Shown: positions 1-10,252, counted from the stretch's first letter. The stretch: 64,000 bases of DNA from Dyadobacter flavalbus (GCF_006149045.1 NZ_VBSN01000026.1:18774-82773); one strand, 5' to 3'. Notes: generated by a model not told the origin, from the sequence alone. Made by a program: numbers and translations.

Positions 1-2149
1 AGTGGTTGTAAGAAAAGTTAGTCTTGTAAACCACCGGTACTTTTGCATCCGGACTGTTGGTGTTGATCGTGATCAGCCGCTCAATACCCGGTATGTTAAA
101 CAGTTCTGCACCCGGTGCAGTAGACGGATCATTGCGGTAGCTCGGGAAATTCGGTGTGGGTACAAGATCGCCCTGAATCTCTACAGAAGCTACTTTGGAA
201 CCGTCAAAAAGCATATTGTTCACCATAGAATACGGGTTGAGTGCCGAGCCGAACACACCCGCACCAAAACGGATTACATCCTTGCTCTGATCGTTGACAT
301 CCCACGTAAACTGCACGCGCGGCTGCAATTGCAACGTATTGATTTTGTTATCCGTACGTATTCCAAGCTGATCGTAAACGACCTGGCTGAAATTGGCGCG
401 GTTCAGGTAAGTCGTATGATCCAGGCGAAGACCGGCTGTCATTTCGAGTCCCAGGCCGAGGCGGGTTTCCATTTGTGCATACAAGCCCGAGCTCAGGGAA
501 CGTACTTTTTGGCTTTCATCCTCCGACATGTAGATTTCGCGTGCATACCGGTATGGTTTCAGGTTATTGAAGTTTTCAAGACCGGTAAAATAAAAGCGGC
601 CGTTCATTTCGCTTCCGTAGCGCGAATGCATCTGGTTGTACATCAGGTCAACGCCGAAAGTAAAGTTGATTTTTCCGGTGTTGTAATAAAAATTATCGAC
701 AAGCTGAAGAACATTTCCTTTGAACCATTCCGGTGAAAAACGCTGTCCGCCGATCTGAATGGAATTGAAGTAAGTGTTTGTTCCTGAAACGGATTCAACG
801 TTTTCAACAATGGCACGCGGAATGCCTTGTGCCGGCAGCTCATCGCTCGGAATTACGGCTACGTCTTCATAAAAATGCTGCAATTTGACTTCATTCGTGA
901 TTTTCGGACTCAGGATCGTGCGCAATGATGCCATGATGCTGTTGTCAAACTTTTTACGGTTGATATAGGATTCATAAAAGTTGATTCCCGAGTTGTCCCC
1001 TTCAGAAAGCTTGTCGTCTTCACGTACAAAGTTGTTGCGCAGTGTAAGCAGGTTTTTGGAGTTCAGCTGCCAGTCGACACGTGCAAAGATGGCATCCGTA
1101 CCTTTTCTCTTGTCAAATGCACCGTACTGAGGTGCATCCGACATGCCGTACTTGCTGCGCGCAATGGCGCTGAATTCTTCCAGTGTTTCATTAGTAACGC
1201 GGTTGGCTGCTATATCGGCGGGCGAAAGGTTGTTGGCAATGTAAAGCGGACGTGAGTCGGCCTGATGATCCCATGCAACGAAGAAATGCGCCTTGTCGCG
1301 GATAATCGGCCCGCCCAGTGAAAATCCGTACTGATAAGTAGAAAACTGCTGTGTTCTTTTGTTGCCGCGAAGGTCGTAAGGACTCGAAAGCCAGTCGGTT
1401 CTGCCGAAAGTGAATGCGCTTCCTGAAAGCTGGTTTGTTCCCGATTTTGTTACCGTACTGATCGTACCGCCACCGGCGCGGCCCATGGTTACGTCATATT
1501 CATTGGTTACAACTTTAAATTCACGGATTGCTTCCATGGAAATGGAGTAAGCACTCTGTGTGCTTCCGCCGGCAATGGTACCGCGGGAAGTCATGCCGTC
1601 AATCGTGTAATTGGTGGATGATGCCAGCTGGCCGCCCAGGCTGCTTCCGTTGCTCAGCGGTGAAAGGTCGATGAGAGAAGTAAAATTACGGCCGTTTACG
1701 GGCAGCCTTCCGATGTCTCTTGCCGAGATCGGTGTGGAAGAGCCGAGCGTCATGACGGTATTTTTAAGAGAACTGGCTTTGATATCAACAGCCTGCAGTT
1801 CGGTAGCGTCTGTTTCCAGTGCAAAGTTGAGCCGCAACTGGTCGCCCTGGTTCAATGCATAGCCGCTTTTTTTCTGCTCTCCGTATCCCACATATGAAAC
1901 GCTGACGGAATAGGGCGAACCAAGCGGAAGCTGCTTGATAATATAGTCACCGTTGATATCCGTTACCGTACCCGCCTGAAAACCGGTAGATTCATTGCGG
2001 ACAATAACCGTAGCACCGACAATGCCTCCAGCCTTTGATTCTGATACTTTTCCTGTGATCGTCGCTTCATTGCCCTGCCCGTAAGTGCGCGGTGGAGCTG
2101 TGCATAATAAGATGCAGAGCGCAAAAAATGCGGTAATTAATCTGATCAT
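1..2149 (-). CDS. TonB-dependent receptor with carboxypeptidase-regulatory-like plug domain (C-terminus outside window)
   Basis: Outer-membrane beta-barrel receptor of the type that takes up large ligands with energy from TonB; the ligand cannot be told. I translated the minus strand from ATG 2149 and found no stop down to base 1, so 716 codons are visible and the barrel end is missing. An N-terminal signal peptide (MIRLITAFFALCILL, then a cleavage region ending in YGQG) is followed by a CarboxypepD_reg-like beta sandwich (about residues 27-115, with GTVTDINGDYIIKQLPLGSP), then a plug domain with the typical segments RLPVNGRNFTSLIDL and SAYSISMEAIREFKVVTNEY, and barrel strands after about residue 250. 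A palindromic terminator follows upstream at 2340, so it looks monocistronic at this end. The family is secure, the substrate unknown. Confidence 0.93.
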   Translation of the reverse strand, partial: MIRLITAFFALCILLCTAPPRTYGQGNEATITGKVSESKAGGIVGATVIVRNESTGFQAGTVTDINGDYIIKQLPLGSPYSVSVSYVGYGEQKKSGYALNQGDQLRLNFALETDATELQAVDIKASSLKNTVMTLGSSTPISARDIGRLPVNGRNFTSLIDLSPLSNGSSLGGQLASSTNYTIDGMTSRGTIAGGSTQSAYSISMEAIREFKVVTNEYDVTMGRAGGGTISTVTKSGTNQLSGSAFTFGRTDWLSSPYDLRGNKRTQQFSTYQYGFSLGGPIIRDKAHFFVAWDHQADSRPLYIANNLSPADIAANRVTNETLEEFSAIARSKYGMSDAPQYGAFDKRKGTDAIFARVDWQLNSKNLLTLRNNFVREDDKLSEGDNSGINFYESYINRKKFDNSIMASLRTILSPKITNEVKLQHFYEDVAVIPSDELPAQGIPRAIVENVESVSGTNTYFNSIQIGGQRFSPEWFKGNVLQLVDNFYYNTGKINFTFGVDLMYNQMHSRYGSEMNGRFYFTGLENFNNLKPYRYAREIYMSEDESQKVRSLSSGLYAQMETRLGLGLEMTAGLRLDHTTYLNRANFSQVVYDQLGIRTDNKINTLQLQPRVQFTWDVNDQSKDVIRFGAGVFGSALNPYSMVNNMLFDGSKVASVEIQGDLVPTPNFPSYRNDPSTAPGAELFNIPGIERLITINTNSPDAKVPVVYKTNFSYNH

Positions 2150-2339
2150 TTTGTGTTCGTTTTTAAAAGGGATTGTAAATGGAGTGCGAAAGTAGGCACC
2201 TGATATTACCAGGACGTTAAGCGAGGGTTAATGCTGGATTAAATCGGCAAAGGGGTGAAATGTGAGATGCAGCATGTGAGATGCAGAAAATGAAATGTGA
2301 GCAGTAAGGTAGAAGAGAAGTTGAGGCAAGAGTTAAAAT

Positions 2340-2370
2340 AAAAGCCCGTTCCGGAGTGGAACGGGCTTTT
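2340..2370. terminator. Bidirectional Rho-independent terminator
   Basis: A stem AAAGCCCGTTCC pairs with GGAACGGGCTTT around a short loop, with A and T runs on the two sides. It lies downstream of the catalase gene and upstream of the receptor start, and probably ends catalase transcription. Confidence 0.8.
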
Positions 2371-2418
2371 GAATGCAGATCATCCGGATTGCCGGTTTAT
2401 CAACTATTGAAAAGCGGA

Positions 2419-4053
2419 TCAGTACGGGTTTGCTTCTCTGGAAACTGATTCGGCTTGTTCTACTGCTTTATGCGTGTCGGTTGTTCCGATCGGACCTGCG
2501 TCAATGACTTTGGATTCACTGGCTTTCAGTCCTTCGGCAAACCTTCTGCCGTAATCTTCATCACATTGCGTGAAAAGCTCGATCATTTTTTCCTGAATAT
2601 GCTTTTTGGCAGGAGCAAGCGTATTTACAAGATTGTTGATCAAGTCGTCACGTTCCCAGTCTTCAAAATTCCGGTACGTTTCGCCTGCCTGCTGAAAGTT
2701 GTTCTGTCTGCTGATTTTTTCCCTGACCAGTGCTGCCTGATACATCGGCGTATGTTCACGTCCGTTTCTTGGCGCTTCTTTCAGGCCGCCCATGGTTGAA
2801 GGCTCGTAATTTACATGCGGATTCAACCCTTCAACAATATCTTGTCTGTAAGCCATTTGTCCATCCCGCTGATTGGAAGCCACCGCGCGTTTCGGTGCAT
2901 TGATCGGAAGCTGCAGATAGTTGGTGCCTACGCGATAGCGCTGTGTATCGGAGTAGGCGAATGTGCGTCCCTGCAGCATTTTGTCATCTGAAAAGTCCAG
3001 TCCGTCCACCAGTACACCGGTACCAAAGGCAACCTGTTCCACTTCGGCAAAATAATTTACAGGGTTCCGGTCCAGAGTCATTTTACCTACCGGCAAAAAC
3101 GGGAACTGTTCTTTGGGCCACAATTTGGTATCGTCCAGCGGATCAAAGTCCAGCTCGGGATGTTCTCCGTCAGCCATAATCTGGACGCATAGTTCCCATT
3201 GCGGAAATTCTCCTTTTTCAATGGCTTCATACAAATCCTGCGTTGCGTGATTGAAATTTTTTCCCTGAATTTCCTCAGCCTGTTGCTGAGTCAGGTTCCG
3301 GATTCCCTGCAAAGGTTCCCAGTGATATTTTACCAGTACTGCTTCGCCTTCCGCATTTACCCATTTATAGGTATTCACGCCTGAACCCTGCATCTGCCGG
3401 TAATTGGCCGGAATTCCCCATGGAGAAAAGAGGAACGTAATCATATGCAATGCCTCGGGCGTATTGCTGATAAAATCAAATATCCGTTCGCCGTCCTGGA
3501 TATTGGTGACCGGGTCCGGTTTGAATGCATGCACAAGGTCGGGGAATTTCATGGCATCGCGGATAAAAAATACCTTCAGGTTATTCCCGACAAGATCCCA
3601 GTTTCCATCTTCTGTGTACATTTTCACCGCAAAACCACGCGGGTCGCGGAGTGTTTCAGGCGAATGGCCGCCATGAATCACGCTTGAGAACCGTACGAAA
3701 ACAGGCGTACGCTTTTCAGTATTCTGAAATACTTTTGCTCTTGTATATTTGGCAACAGGCTCGCCGCCTACTGTTCCGTAGCTTTCAAAATATCCGTGTG
3801 CTCCGGCTCCGCGTGCATGCACTACGCGTTCAGGAATACGTTCACGGTCAAAATGAGACATTTTTTCAAGAAAATGATAGTTCTCCATCGTTACCGGCCC
3901 GCGATTGCCTACCGTACGGGTATTCTGGTTGTCATAAACCGGATGCCCTTGCCGGGTCGTCAGCATTTCTGAACCGGTTGTTGCCGAATTTTCTCCATTA
4001 GCCGGAATTACCTGTGGTTTTCCATTGCCGTTGGAATGTGATTCTTGATCCAT
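2419..4053 (-). CDS. kat: Monofunctional heme catalase
   Basis: Converts hydrogen peroxide to water and oxygen, in the cytoplasm or periplasm (no signal peptide seen). From the chosen start (MDQESHSNG) the protein has 544 residues, the size of a small-subunit clade catalase. The distal catalytic His is in [12 protein letters not shown] (His79), the distal Asn in [20 protein letters not shown], and the proximal heme Tyr in the [14 protein letters not shown] segment. A further in-frame ATG lies 23 codons upstream at 4122, but the residues it would add ([14 protein letters not shown]) do not look like catalase, and ATG 4053 matches family N-termini better. The gene is separated from the divergent secreted-protein operon by a region with a two-tier hairpin. 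Which clade it belongs to was not determined. Confidence 0.95.
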   Translation of the reverse strand: MDQESHSNGNGKPQVIPANGENSATTGSEMLTTRQGHPVYDNQNTRTVGNRGPVTMENYHFLEKMSHFDRERIPERVVHARGAGAHGYFESYGTVGGEPVAKYTRAKVFQNTEKRTPVFVRFSSVIHGGHSPETLRDPRGFAVKMYTEDGNWDLVGNNLKVFFIRDAMKFPDLVHAFKPDPVTNIQDGERIFDFISNTPEALHMITFLFSPWGIPANYRQMQGSGVNTYKWVNAEGEAVLVKYHWEPLQGIRNLTQQQAEEIQGKNFNHATQDLYEAIEKGEFPQWELCVQIMADGEHPELDFDPLDDTKLWPKEQFPFLPVGKMTLDRNPVNYFAEVEQVAFGTGVLVDGLDFSDDKMLQGRTFAYSDTQRYRVGTNYLQLPINAPKRAVASNQRDGQMAYRQDIVEGLNPHVNYEPSTMGGLKEAPRNGREHTPMYQAALVREKISRQNNFQQAGETYRNFEDWERDDLINNLVNTLAPAKKHIQEKMIELFTQCDEDYGRRFAEGLKASESKVIDAGPIGTTDTHKAVEQAESVSREANPY

Positions 4054-4175
4054 AATAAGTTTATTTGGTTGATATTGAGTAAACTTAATTTCTTTTCCTG
4101 CATTCAGGCCGTGATCCGGCATTCAGAGTCATTACAGATTGGCCGAAATGTTACTTACCGAAAAATGCGTGCCTG

Positions 4176-4225
4176 AAGCCGGTTTTCACAGCTTAATTTT
4201 CAAATTAAGTACCTGTCACCGGCTT
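4176..4225. other. Two-tier hairpin between divergent catalase and exported-protein genes
   Basis: AAGCCGGT (4176-4183) pairs with ACCGGCTT (4218-4225), and inside it CTTAATTT pairs with AAATTAAG (4192-4209). It is about 120 bp upstream of the catalase ATG and 260 bp upstream of the 4484 gene. It could be a transcript structure, a regulator site or a degenerate terminator; nothing decides between these. Confidence 0.4.
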
Positions 4226-4483
4226 TGTTTAAGCGGCTGCCAGATTTTTAGTTTTCCTCCGCCCGCAGCCAGCTTCTAGTTGTCAGAACTTTTGCAATTC
4301 CCGTGTACTTGAACCCGCAAACCTTTTGCCGAGTCAGCAGGGATGTTTATCCTAAGCTACTGTAACTGCCCATAAAGCCTTTTGGTAATTGCGCCCTGCC
4401 GCCTGCTAACATTAGAATGTTTGAACAGGAGTAAAATAGAATCTTCCCGCTCAAATTCATTTTTATCACATAACTTAAAAATT

Positions 4484-6388
4484 ATGAAGAAAATCTTCAA
4501 GTTCTTTTTACTGATACTTTGCGGTTATGGCCAGTTAATGGCGCAAAGTATAGCTCCTACCGGCGGCAGCGACCCATGCTTAAGCTGCGCACCTCCGTCC
4601 TGGACATCGACTGGCGTCATTTCTCATGTGTCTACCTTAACTAACGTGGGTGGTTTTAATTCGCTTAAATGGCTGGAATATGGCAGCAATAATCCCGGGC
4701 CTGTTTTGCCGCCTCCGTCTGGAGCGAGTACCTTTTTGACGATAGTTACCCAGGCTAACCAGCCTACAAATCAGCCGCATGAGGTTTCTACAATGGTTAC
4801 GGGTTTAACTGCGGGACACGTTTATACGTTAACTTCTGAAATAATGTCTGCCCGTGTCGGAAACTTTGCCGGTTCTCCGCCAACTTTCGGGACCTATGCC
4901 GCCGATATTCTGATTAAAGTGGACGATGGCGTTGTTACAAAGCATGTTTTGGTACCTGCTGATGAATGGAATAATTATTCAATTACCTGGACTGCAACAG
5001 ACACGGATGCCAAAATTTCTTTTGTAGTGCCGGTAACACCGTCAACAAAAACGGGTGCAATCAATATTGATGTTGCACAAAATGCCATAACCGATCTTTG
5101 TAAAGCCGGTACCAATGAGGTTACATTACAAGGAAACACAGTTCAGGCTACTTGCCCGACTAATACGGCCGATATTACTCCATTTGTCATCGGGCAAGCT
5201 CCTTCGGGAACCAGCGTTGTCTGGTACAGTGATCCCGAGCATTCTGCCGGCAAAGAAGTTGCTGATCCTCATAAGGTTACAGGAGGTCAGGTCGGAAGGA
5301 AGTATTACGCATTTTACTGGGATGCTGGTTTGAACTGTTTTAATACCAATAATTCCATTGCCGAAGTATTTGTTCAGCCTGCTCCGCTTTGTGATCCGAC
5401 CCCGTGTCTAGCGGGTACGGATCAAGTTTGGCTTGGCACAGAAAAGATCTTTGCAAATTGCCCTGACTCCCTGGGAAATTTGAATAAGGCTGAAATAGAT
5501 CAGAAACCTTTGGGTGTTATTATAAGATGGTTTGACAATCCTTACCATACCGGTCAGTGGATAGAGGATATTACAGCTGTTAAGCCGGGAACATACTATG
5601 TATTTTATTATGACCCGCTTTCTGATTGCTATAATACTGCCGAATCACATGCTGTGGTTACGGTAGAGGTAAACTGTCCTTGTGCAGCAGAAGGTACTAC
5701 GGTGGCTGTTTCAGGTAGTTTGGTAAATGAGTGCCCAAAGCTGACGGTGGACTTGAATAAGGCCGCTGTTAATACACCTCCAAACGGTACGGAGCTGGTT
5801 TGGTTTAATAATCCCAGTCATTCAGGATCTCCGATTGCGGACGCTACGGCTGTGGGAGCGGGTGTTTATTATGCTTTTTACTATGATCCGATCATGAAAT
5901 GCTATAATACCGAAAACTCAACTGCCCAGGTTGTTGCTGTTATTATGGATTGCGTTGATCTGACACCGGTTCTGGATATTGATGATGCTGATTTTACCGA
6001 AACGGCTGAACGGGACTTCATTGTGAGAATAAAGGAACTTAATGGAAGCAGTACGTTTAGTGAAGTCAAATTCAGCGTCACCAAGCCAAGTGGCTTTGAT
6101 ATAACTTACAATTTTTTCAATGGCAGTTCCAATGTTTCAGGAGGCATTCAGAATCAGAATTCCAACTGGCAGTTTTCCGAAAATAACAAGCTTATTACGA
6201 TTACGAGCAAGCCCGGAATTGTCGTTGCAGGAAAAGGAGAGGCAATTATCGGCTTTCATATCAAGCGGAAAAACGGCGTTCCTTTTAACACCATCCAAAA
6301 TGTTACACCTACAATTGTTGCAGGTGCCGGTGGTGATATCAATAGTAAGAACAACAATACCGTCACGAACTTGATCACAACCAAATGA
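4484..6388 (+). CDS. Secreted repeat protein with three WF-NP-H / YYAFYYD-CYNT modules
   Basis: Exported protein of 634 residues with a signal peptide (MKKIFKFFLLILCGYGQLMAQ). After it comes a beta-rich region of about 190 residues that resembles a carbohydrate-binding-like sandwich, then three related modules of about 90 residues (roughly 205-300, 310-400, 405-495). Each module has a Cys-Pro or similar start, a WF(D/N)NP.H(S/T)G segment and a YYAFYYDP...CYNT(E/D)NS segment, so each holds a probable disulphide. The last 135 residues (DLTPVLDIDDADFTETAERDF onward) form a DUF11-like domain. It lacks a sorting tail of its own. The first in-frame ATG at 4382 would put 34 unlikely residues before the signal peptide, so I start at 4484. 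The gene at 7534 is a paralogue. Function unknown; a cell-surface or matrix adhesin is an inference. Confidence 0.85.
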   Translation: MKKIFKFFLLILCGYGQLMAQSIAPTGGSDPCLSCAPPSWTSTGVISHVSTLTNVGGFNSLKWLEYGSNNPGPVLPPPSGASTFLTIVTQANQPTNQPHEVSTMVTGLTAGHVYTLTSEIMSARVGNFAGSPPTFGTYAADILIKVDDGVVTKHVLVPADEWNNYSITWTATDTDAKISFVVPVTPSTKTGAINIDVAQNAITDLCKAGTNEVTLQGNTVQATCPTNTADITPFVIGQAPSGTSVVWYSDPEHSAGKEVADPHKVTGGQVGRKYYAFYWDAGLNCFNTNNSIAEVFVQPAPLCDPTPCLAGTDQVWLGTEKIFANCPDSLGNLNKAEIDQKPLGVIIRWFDNPYHTGQWIEDITAVKPGTYYVFYYDPLSDCYNTAESHAVVTVEVNCPCAAEGTTVAVSGSLVNECPKLTVDLNKAAVNTPPNGTELVWFNNPSHSGSPIADATAVGAGVYYAFYYDPIMKCYNTENSTAQVVAVIMDCVDLTPVLDIDDADFTETAERDFIVRIKELNGSSTFSEVKFSVTKPSGFDITYNFFNGSSNVSGGIQNQNSNWQFSENNKLITITSKPGIVVAGKGEAIIGFHIKRKNGVPFNTIQNVTPTIVAGAGGDINSKNNNTVTNLITTK

Positions 6389-6414
6389 TAATTCACATTC
6401 AAGATTATTTCCAG

Positions 6415-7431
6415 ATGAAAAATTATTTTAAAATCATATGCATAACCACTTTGTTGGTTTTCGGAAAGCATGCGTTTGCGCAGGATGTTAGTCTGAACAT
6501 TCTGGGCCAGCCCGATAAACTTATTTTAGGACAAACCGGGTATGTGAAAATAGAACTGCTGAATGAATCGCTCGAGGGAATTGCAGCGCCGGCAGGACGT
6601 CTGAGATCAGAGATCACGGTTTCACCGAATATCGAGATAGTCGATGTGGTGAACGACGATAATTCGCCGTTGACCTCATTCGGGACGCTTTTTAAAACAT
6701 CAAGTACGGTTATTCTCCGATATGACAAATCACTGGATCCGGGAGAAAATGTTATCTTTCATGTACTTGTAAAGGCCATAACCAAGGCGCCGCTTTCTAC
6801 AATTACATCAACTTTGGGCTTTCATAATGGTCCGCAAACAAAAGGAAACCATAGCGGAAATGATAACAGCGTAACCAATATTCAAACCATCAGTGAGGAC
6901 CCTCAGCCGGTGACTCTTGTACAATTCAATGTTCAAAAAGAAGGACAACATGCTTTGTTACATTGGGAAACCAGCAACGAATTCAACAGTGAGCGGTTTG
7001 ATGTTCAAAAAAGTGTGGACGGCAAGCATTGGATAACGTTTGAAACTGTAGAGGCCAAGGGAGAAAGTAAAGAGCTGTCCATATATTCTGCGATTGACAA
7101 AGAGCCTTATGAAGGAGAAAACCTTTACCGATTGCATATGATTGATAAGGATGGAACCAATACGTATAGTAAGGTGCGTACATTAAAGTTTAAATTCGCT
7201 AGCAGTATTTCTGTATATCCAAATCCTGTTTCTGACTTCTTGAATATTGATGAGTGGAGCACAATATCTAAAGTAAGTGCTGTTACAGCAGATGGAAGAA
7301 TTGTATACAATTCTGGTCTTCAGTCTATAAAAACAATTGATGTAAGAGATTGGCAGTCTGGAATCTACATCCTTAAAATAGTTAAAAAGGACGGGTCTAG
7401 TAGTGCACAGAAAGTCCTGGTGACAAAATAA
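6415..7431 (+). CDS. Secreted protein with T9SS type A C-terminal sorting domain
   Basis: A 338-residue exported protein with signal peptide (MKNYFKIICITTLLVFGKHAFAQ). Residues about 25-160 repeat the DUF11-like fold seen at the end of its neighbours (LNILGQPDKLILGQTGYVKIEL). A middle segment (ALLHWETSNEFNSERFDVQKS) is the fibronectin-like piece that usually precedes the tail, and the last 75 residues (SVYPNPVSDFLNIDEW ... GIYILKIVKKDGSSSAQKVLV) are a classical Por/type IX sorting domain. An ATG overlapping the previous stop (6385) is possible, but the signal peptide begins at the second ATG. It is the only one of the three genes with a sorting tail, so it may anchor or escort the other two; that is inference. 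Confidence 0.9.
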   Translation: MKNYFKIICITTLLVFGKHAFAQDVSLNILGQPDKLILGQTGYVKIELLNESLEGIAAPAGRLRSEITVSPNIEIVDVVNDDNSPLTSFGTLFKTSSTVILRYDKSLDPGENVIFHVLVKAITKAPLSTITSTLGFHNGPQTKGNHSGNDNSVTNIQTISEDPQPVTLVQFNVQKEGQHALLHWETSNEFNSERFDVQKSVDGKHWITFETVEAKGESKELSIYSAIDKEPYEGENLYRLHMIDKDGTNTYSKVRTLKFKFASSISVYPNPVSDFLNIDEWSTISKVSAVTADGRIVYNSGLQSIKTIDVRDWQSGIYILKIVKKDGSSSAQKVLVTK

Positions 7432-7533
7432 TGAGTTGTAGCTGAACAAAAAGATCGGTACCAAGCAATATCTAAGCGACATTTTGCCGGCTCTTCAAGG
7501 TATTTATTATTTACTATCCCATTCAAAGCAATA

Positions 7534-9480
7534 ATGAAAAAACTATTCTTATTAACGCTCATTTATTTAACGACGCTTGTTTTGTCGTTTGGACAGACTG
7601 TTTCTATAACCGGCGGTAAGGCTGCATGTTATAATTGTACTCCTAATGGGTGGTCTCCAAGCTTTTTAAAAGACCCTTATCCGGCAGTATCCACTATCTC
7701 GACTTTTGGCAGTAGCCAACTTTATCCATGGGTAACTGCACCATTGCCAGCTTCACCGGCTCTGTTCAGTACATTCATGACTGTTCTTGCTGATCCTAAT
7801 GTTATAGGTCCAACGCCGGCTTTTACAACTATTTATAACTTGGTGCCAGGCCATCAGTACAAGTTTACCTTCCATATCATGACGGCAAAGTACATAGAAG
7901 TGGTATCACAACAATCTCCAAGTTTAAATAAAATAAGTGACTATGCAGGTTCGGCCTCTTACTCAATAGATGGTCTTCCGGATGTCACTATACTTTTTGA
8001 TCAGCCTAATGTTAATAATCGGGATAAGTGGCTTAAGCAAGAATACATTTTTACAGCCAAATCATCAAGTCATAAATTTACTATTCGTGCGAATCCCTGG
8101 TATCAAGGTACAAACAGGGGTGCTGTCAATGTTGATGTAGGGGAAAACGCCGTTGTTGATCTTTCGTGTTTGGCGACTACCACTCCCAAAGGTGAACCCG
8201 GTAAAGGAACTCTATCCAATTCTTGTCCTACTAAAACGATAAACCTTTATGCGGCCTTGGCAAACAGTCCCAATCCTCCCGGCACAACCCTTGTTTTCTT
8301 TGACAACAACAAGCATGAAGGAAATCCGCTTCTCAATGGCCTGGCTGCCCCCAGTACGCCGGGACTGCATTCTTACTATGCCTATTATTATGATGCGGTA
8401 AACGATTGTTACAGTAATCCTTTATGGATACAAGTGGAACTGAAAAACTGCGTTACGCAGGTTTGTGATGCAGGCAGCTCTCAGGTATCATTAGATGCGC
8501 AAAAGACCACTTTGTTTCCTATATCTCCTTCAACAACAGTCAACCTCAATGATGCCTTTGCCGGTGATCCCTTTACACCGGTTCCATCTAAGCCTTGGGT
8601 TTATGTTGCTTGGTTTGATAACCCAACACACAGTGGGGATCCAATTAACGGTGGGAAGTCTGTTCCTCCAATCGTTTCAGCGGGAACCTATTATGCGTTC
8701 TACTTTCAAGATTCTTATGGAGGGTGCTACAATACAGACAATTCAACTGCCAAGGTAGAAGTCAAGAATTGTTACGCAGGCAACCAGCAGGTTTTCGAGG
8801 CTAAAACCTTGACTAGTGTTTGCCCAACTGTTAGCATAGATCTTAATAAAGCTTTGTCAGGAGCGCCCGTTGCAGGTACGCAGGTGGTTTGGTTTGACAA
8901 TCCGACGCATACCGGTCAGGCTATGGATGCCAATGCTGTTGCGGCTGCTCAGCCAGGAACATATTATGCTTTTCTTTGGGACAGTCAGCATAACTGTTAC
9001 AATACGGATAATTCAACAGCAAAGGTAACAGCAGTGGTTCCATGCCCGTCTGACCTGACGCTTACGGTCGATATTAATGAAGTGAATCTGGATGAAGGTG
9101 CTTCCAGGGACTTTGTTGTGCATGTATGGAATACGCAGAGCAATCCAACATCTACCCCGATTGAATTTAAAATAGCCAAGATTGATGGTTTCAAAATAAC
9201 TACGCCGGGGGTTAATTCCGTTTCCAATGTTTTCGGAGGAACGGCAAACGAAAATGGAGACTGGCTGCTTTCATTTGATAACGATTACATTATCGTAAAA
9301 TCCAAACCCGGATCGCAAATGGGGCCATCAGGACATTCTGTAATCGGATTCACCATAACCCGTAATGCCGGTGTACCAAGCGGAGCAACCCGTAAAATTG
9401 TAGCGTCAATTACTCCAAATTCTGGTGGTGATACGGATGAAACAAATAATACAGTCATGACTGCAATAGGTGCTAATTAA
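7534..9480 (+). CDS. Secreted repeat protein, paralogue of the 4484 gene
   Basis: A 648-residue exported protein with signal peptide (MKKLFLLTLIYLTTLVLSFGQ) and the same plan as the product of 4484: an N-terminal beta sandwich, three modules with FFDNN.H or WFDNPTH(S/T)G and YYAF...CYNTDNSTAKV, and a DUF11-like end (DLTLTVDINEVNLDEGASRDFVV). Both paralogues close with an (N/D)..GGD motif and a run of polar residues (GGDTDETNNTVMTAIGAN). The modules of the two genes are similar but not identical, which points to old duplication rather than recent copying. No catalytic motif was seen. A hairpin terminator follows at 9542. Confidence 0.85.
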   Translation: MKKLFLLTLIYLTTLVLSFGQTVSITGGKAACYNCTPNGWSPSFLKDPYPAVSTISTFGSSQLYPWVTAPLPASPALFSTFMTVLADPNVIGPTPAFTTIYNLVPGHQYKFTFHIMTAKYIEVVSQQSPSLNKISDYAGSASYSIDGLPDVTILFDQPNVNNRDKWLKQEYIFTAKSSSHKFTIRANPWYQGTNRGAVNVDVGENAVVDLSCLATTTPKGEPGKGTLSNSCPTKTINLYAALANSPNPPGTTLVFFDNNKHEGNPLLNGLAAPSTPGLHSYYAYYYDAVNDCYSNPLWIQVELKNCVTQVCDAGSSQVSLDAQKTTLFPISPSTTVNLNDAFAGDPFTPVPSKPWVYVAWFDNPTHSGDPINGGKSVPPIVSAGTYYAFYFQDSYGGCYNTDNSTAKVEVKNCYAGNQQVFEAKTLTSVCPTVSIDLNKALSGAPVAGTQVVWFDNPTHTGQAMDANAVAAAQPGTYYAFLWDSQHNCYNTDNSTAKVTAVVPCPSDLTLTVDINEVNLDEGASRDFVVHVWNTQSNPTSTPIEFKIAKIDGFKITTPGVNSVSNVFGGTANENGDWLLSFDNDYIIVKSKPGSQMGPSGHSVIGFTITRNAGVPSGATRKIVASITPNSGGDTDETNNTVMTAIGAN

Positions 9481-9541
9481 AGATTGCAAAGCAGAATACA
9501 TTATTTCCTGTCAGGTCAGACGGTTTAAGATTTAACATTTT

Positions 9542-9577
9542 ATGTAATGGAGCTGGTTTTGTCCAGTTCCATTACAT
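9542..9577 (+). terminator. Terminator after the secreted-protein operon
   Basis: A 15-bp stem with one mismatch (ATGTAATGGAGCTGG with CCAGTTCCATTACAT) around a TTTTGT loop, 62 nt after the 9480 stop. The downstream T run is weak, so it may also serve the convergent methyltransferase gene. Confidence 0.6.
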
Positions 9578-9607
9578 TATAATCAGGCTTTTTGAGCGGT
9601 ATAATTT

Positions 9608-10252
9608 CTATTTTCTAAGCAAATATATTTCATCTACATTTCCCTTTTCCTTTTCAGAAGTATAAGGAACCTTTGTACGGGAAACCTCCTTCAGATCAGG
9701 AAAGTATTTCATAAAAATACCTGCAAAATCAGCTTTCCAAAGATAGCCGGTATTTCCCCTGTAATTAATTTCCTGAATATCATCGGAATAATATTCCCAT
9801 CCCATGATATATTTATTGCTGCAGCGATACATCTCTGTCATGATACGGCTATGATCAGCAGGAGCAATATGGATTAAAACCCCATTTGTGCATACAAGAT
9901 CAAAATATCCGTCTTTAAAAGGGAGATCAAAACCGGAACCTTGAATAATATTGATTTTGCTGGTAATTTGTTTTGCTTTTTCAACAGCATATTGTTGTAA
10001 CTCTATGCCGTAAAGATTTTCAAAACCCATTCTTTGAAAACCTTTTAACTGCATACCGATATTACAGCCAACTTCCAGTATTCTGATATCCTTAGGCAAG
10101 CCTTCAAGTACAATATTGTTGATATCCAATTTTGATTTACCCCAGGTGTCTAAATAGAATTGATCCCAATCTGCATCAGACTGCCATGAATTTCTGTCGC
10201 TGTACTCTTGTCCAAAATCCTTACTCCAAAAGTTCTCCTGATCTGTTTTCAT
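9608..10252 (-). CDS. Class I SAM-dependent methyltransferase (pseudaminic acid-associated methylase type)
   Basis: A soluble 214-residue methyltransferase. The SAM-binding motif I is ILEVGCNIGMQL (about residues 58-69), motif II/post-I is YGIELQQYAVEKAK, and motif IV is FDLVCTNGVLIHIAP. The N-terminus (ENFWSKDFGQEYSDRNSW) resembles the small methylases found beside pseudaminic acid synthesis genes (TIGR03587 group) as I recall them. No sugar-synthesis genes are near, so the substrate is open. It is convergent with the secreted-protein operon and is the last ordinary chromosomal gene before the integrated element. Confidence 0.8.
   Translation of the reverse strand: MKTDQENFWSKDFGQEYSDRNSWQSDADWDQFYLDTWGKSKLDINNIVLEGLPKDIRILEVGCNIGMQLKGFQRMGFENLYGIELQQYAVEKAKQITSKINIIQGSGFDLPFKDGYFDLVCTNGVLIHIAPADHSRIMTEMYRCSNKYIMGWEYYSDDIQEINYRGNTGYLWKADFAGIFMKYFPDLKEVSRTKVPYTSEKEKGNVDEIYLLRK

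Noticed and set aside
2..736. Plus-strand open frame at the left edge
   Set aside because: It is the antisense of the TonB-dependent receptor, whose minus-strand frame has a signal peptide, plug and barrel strands.
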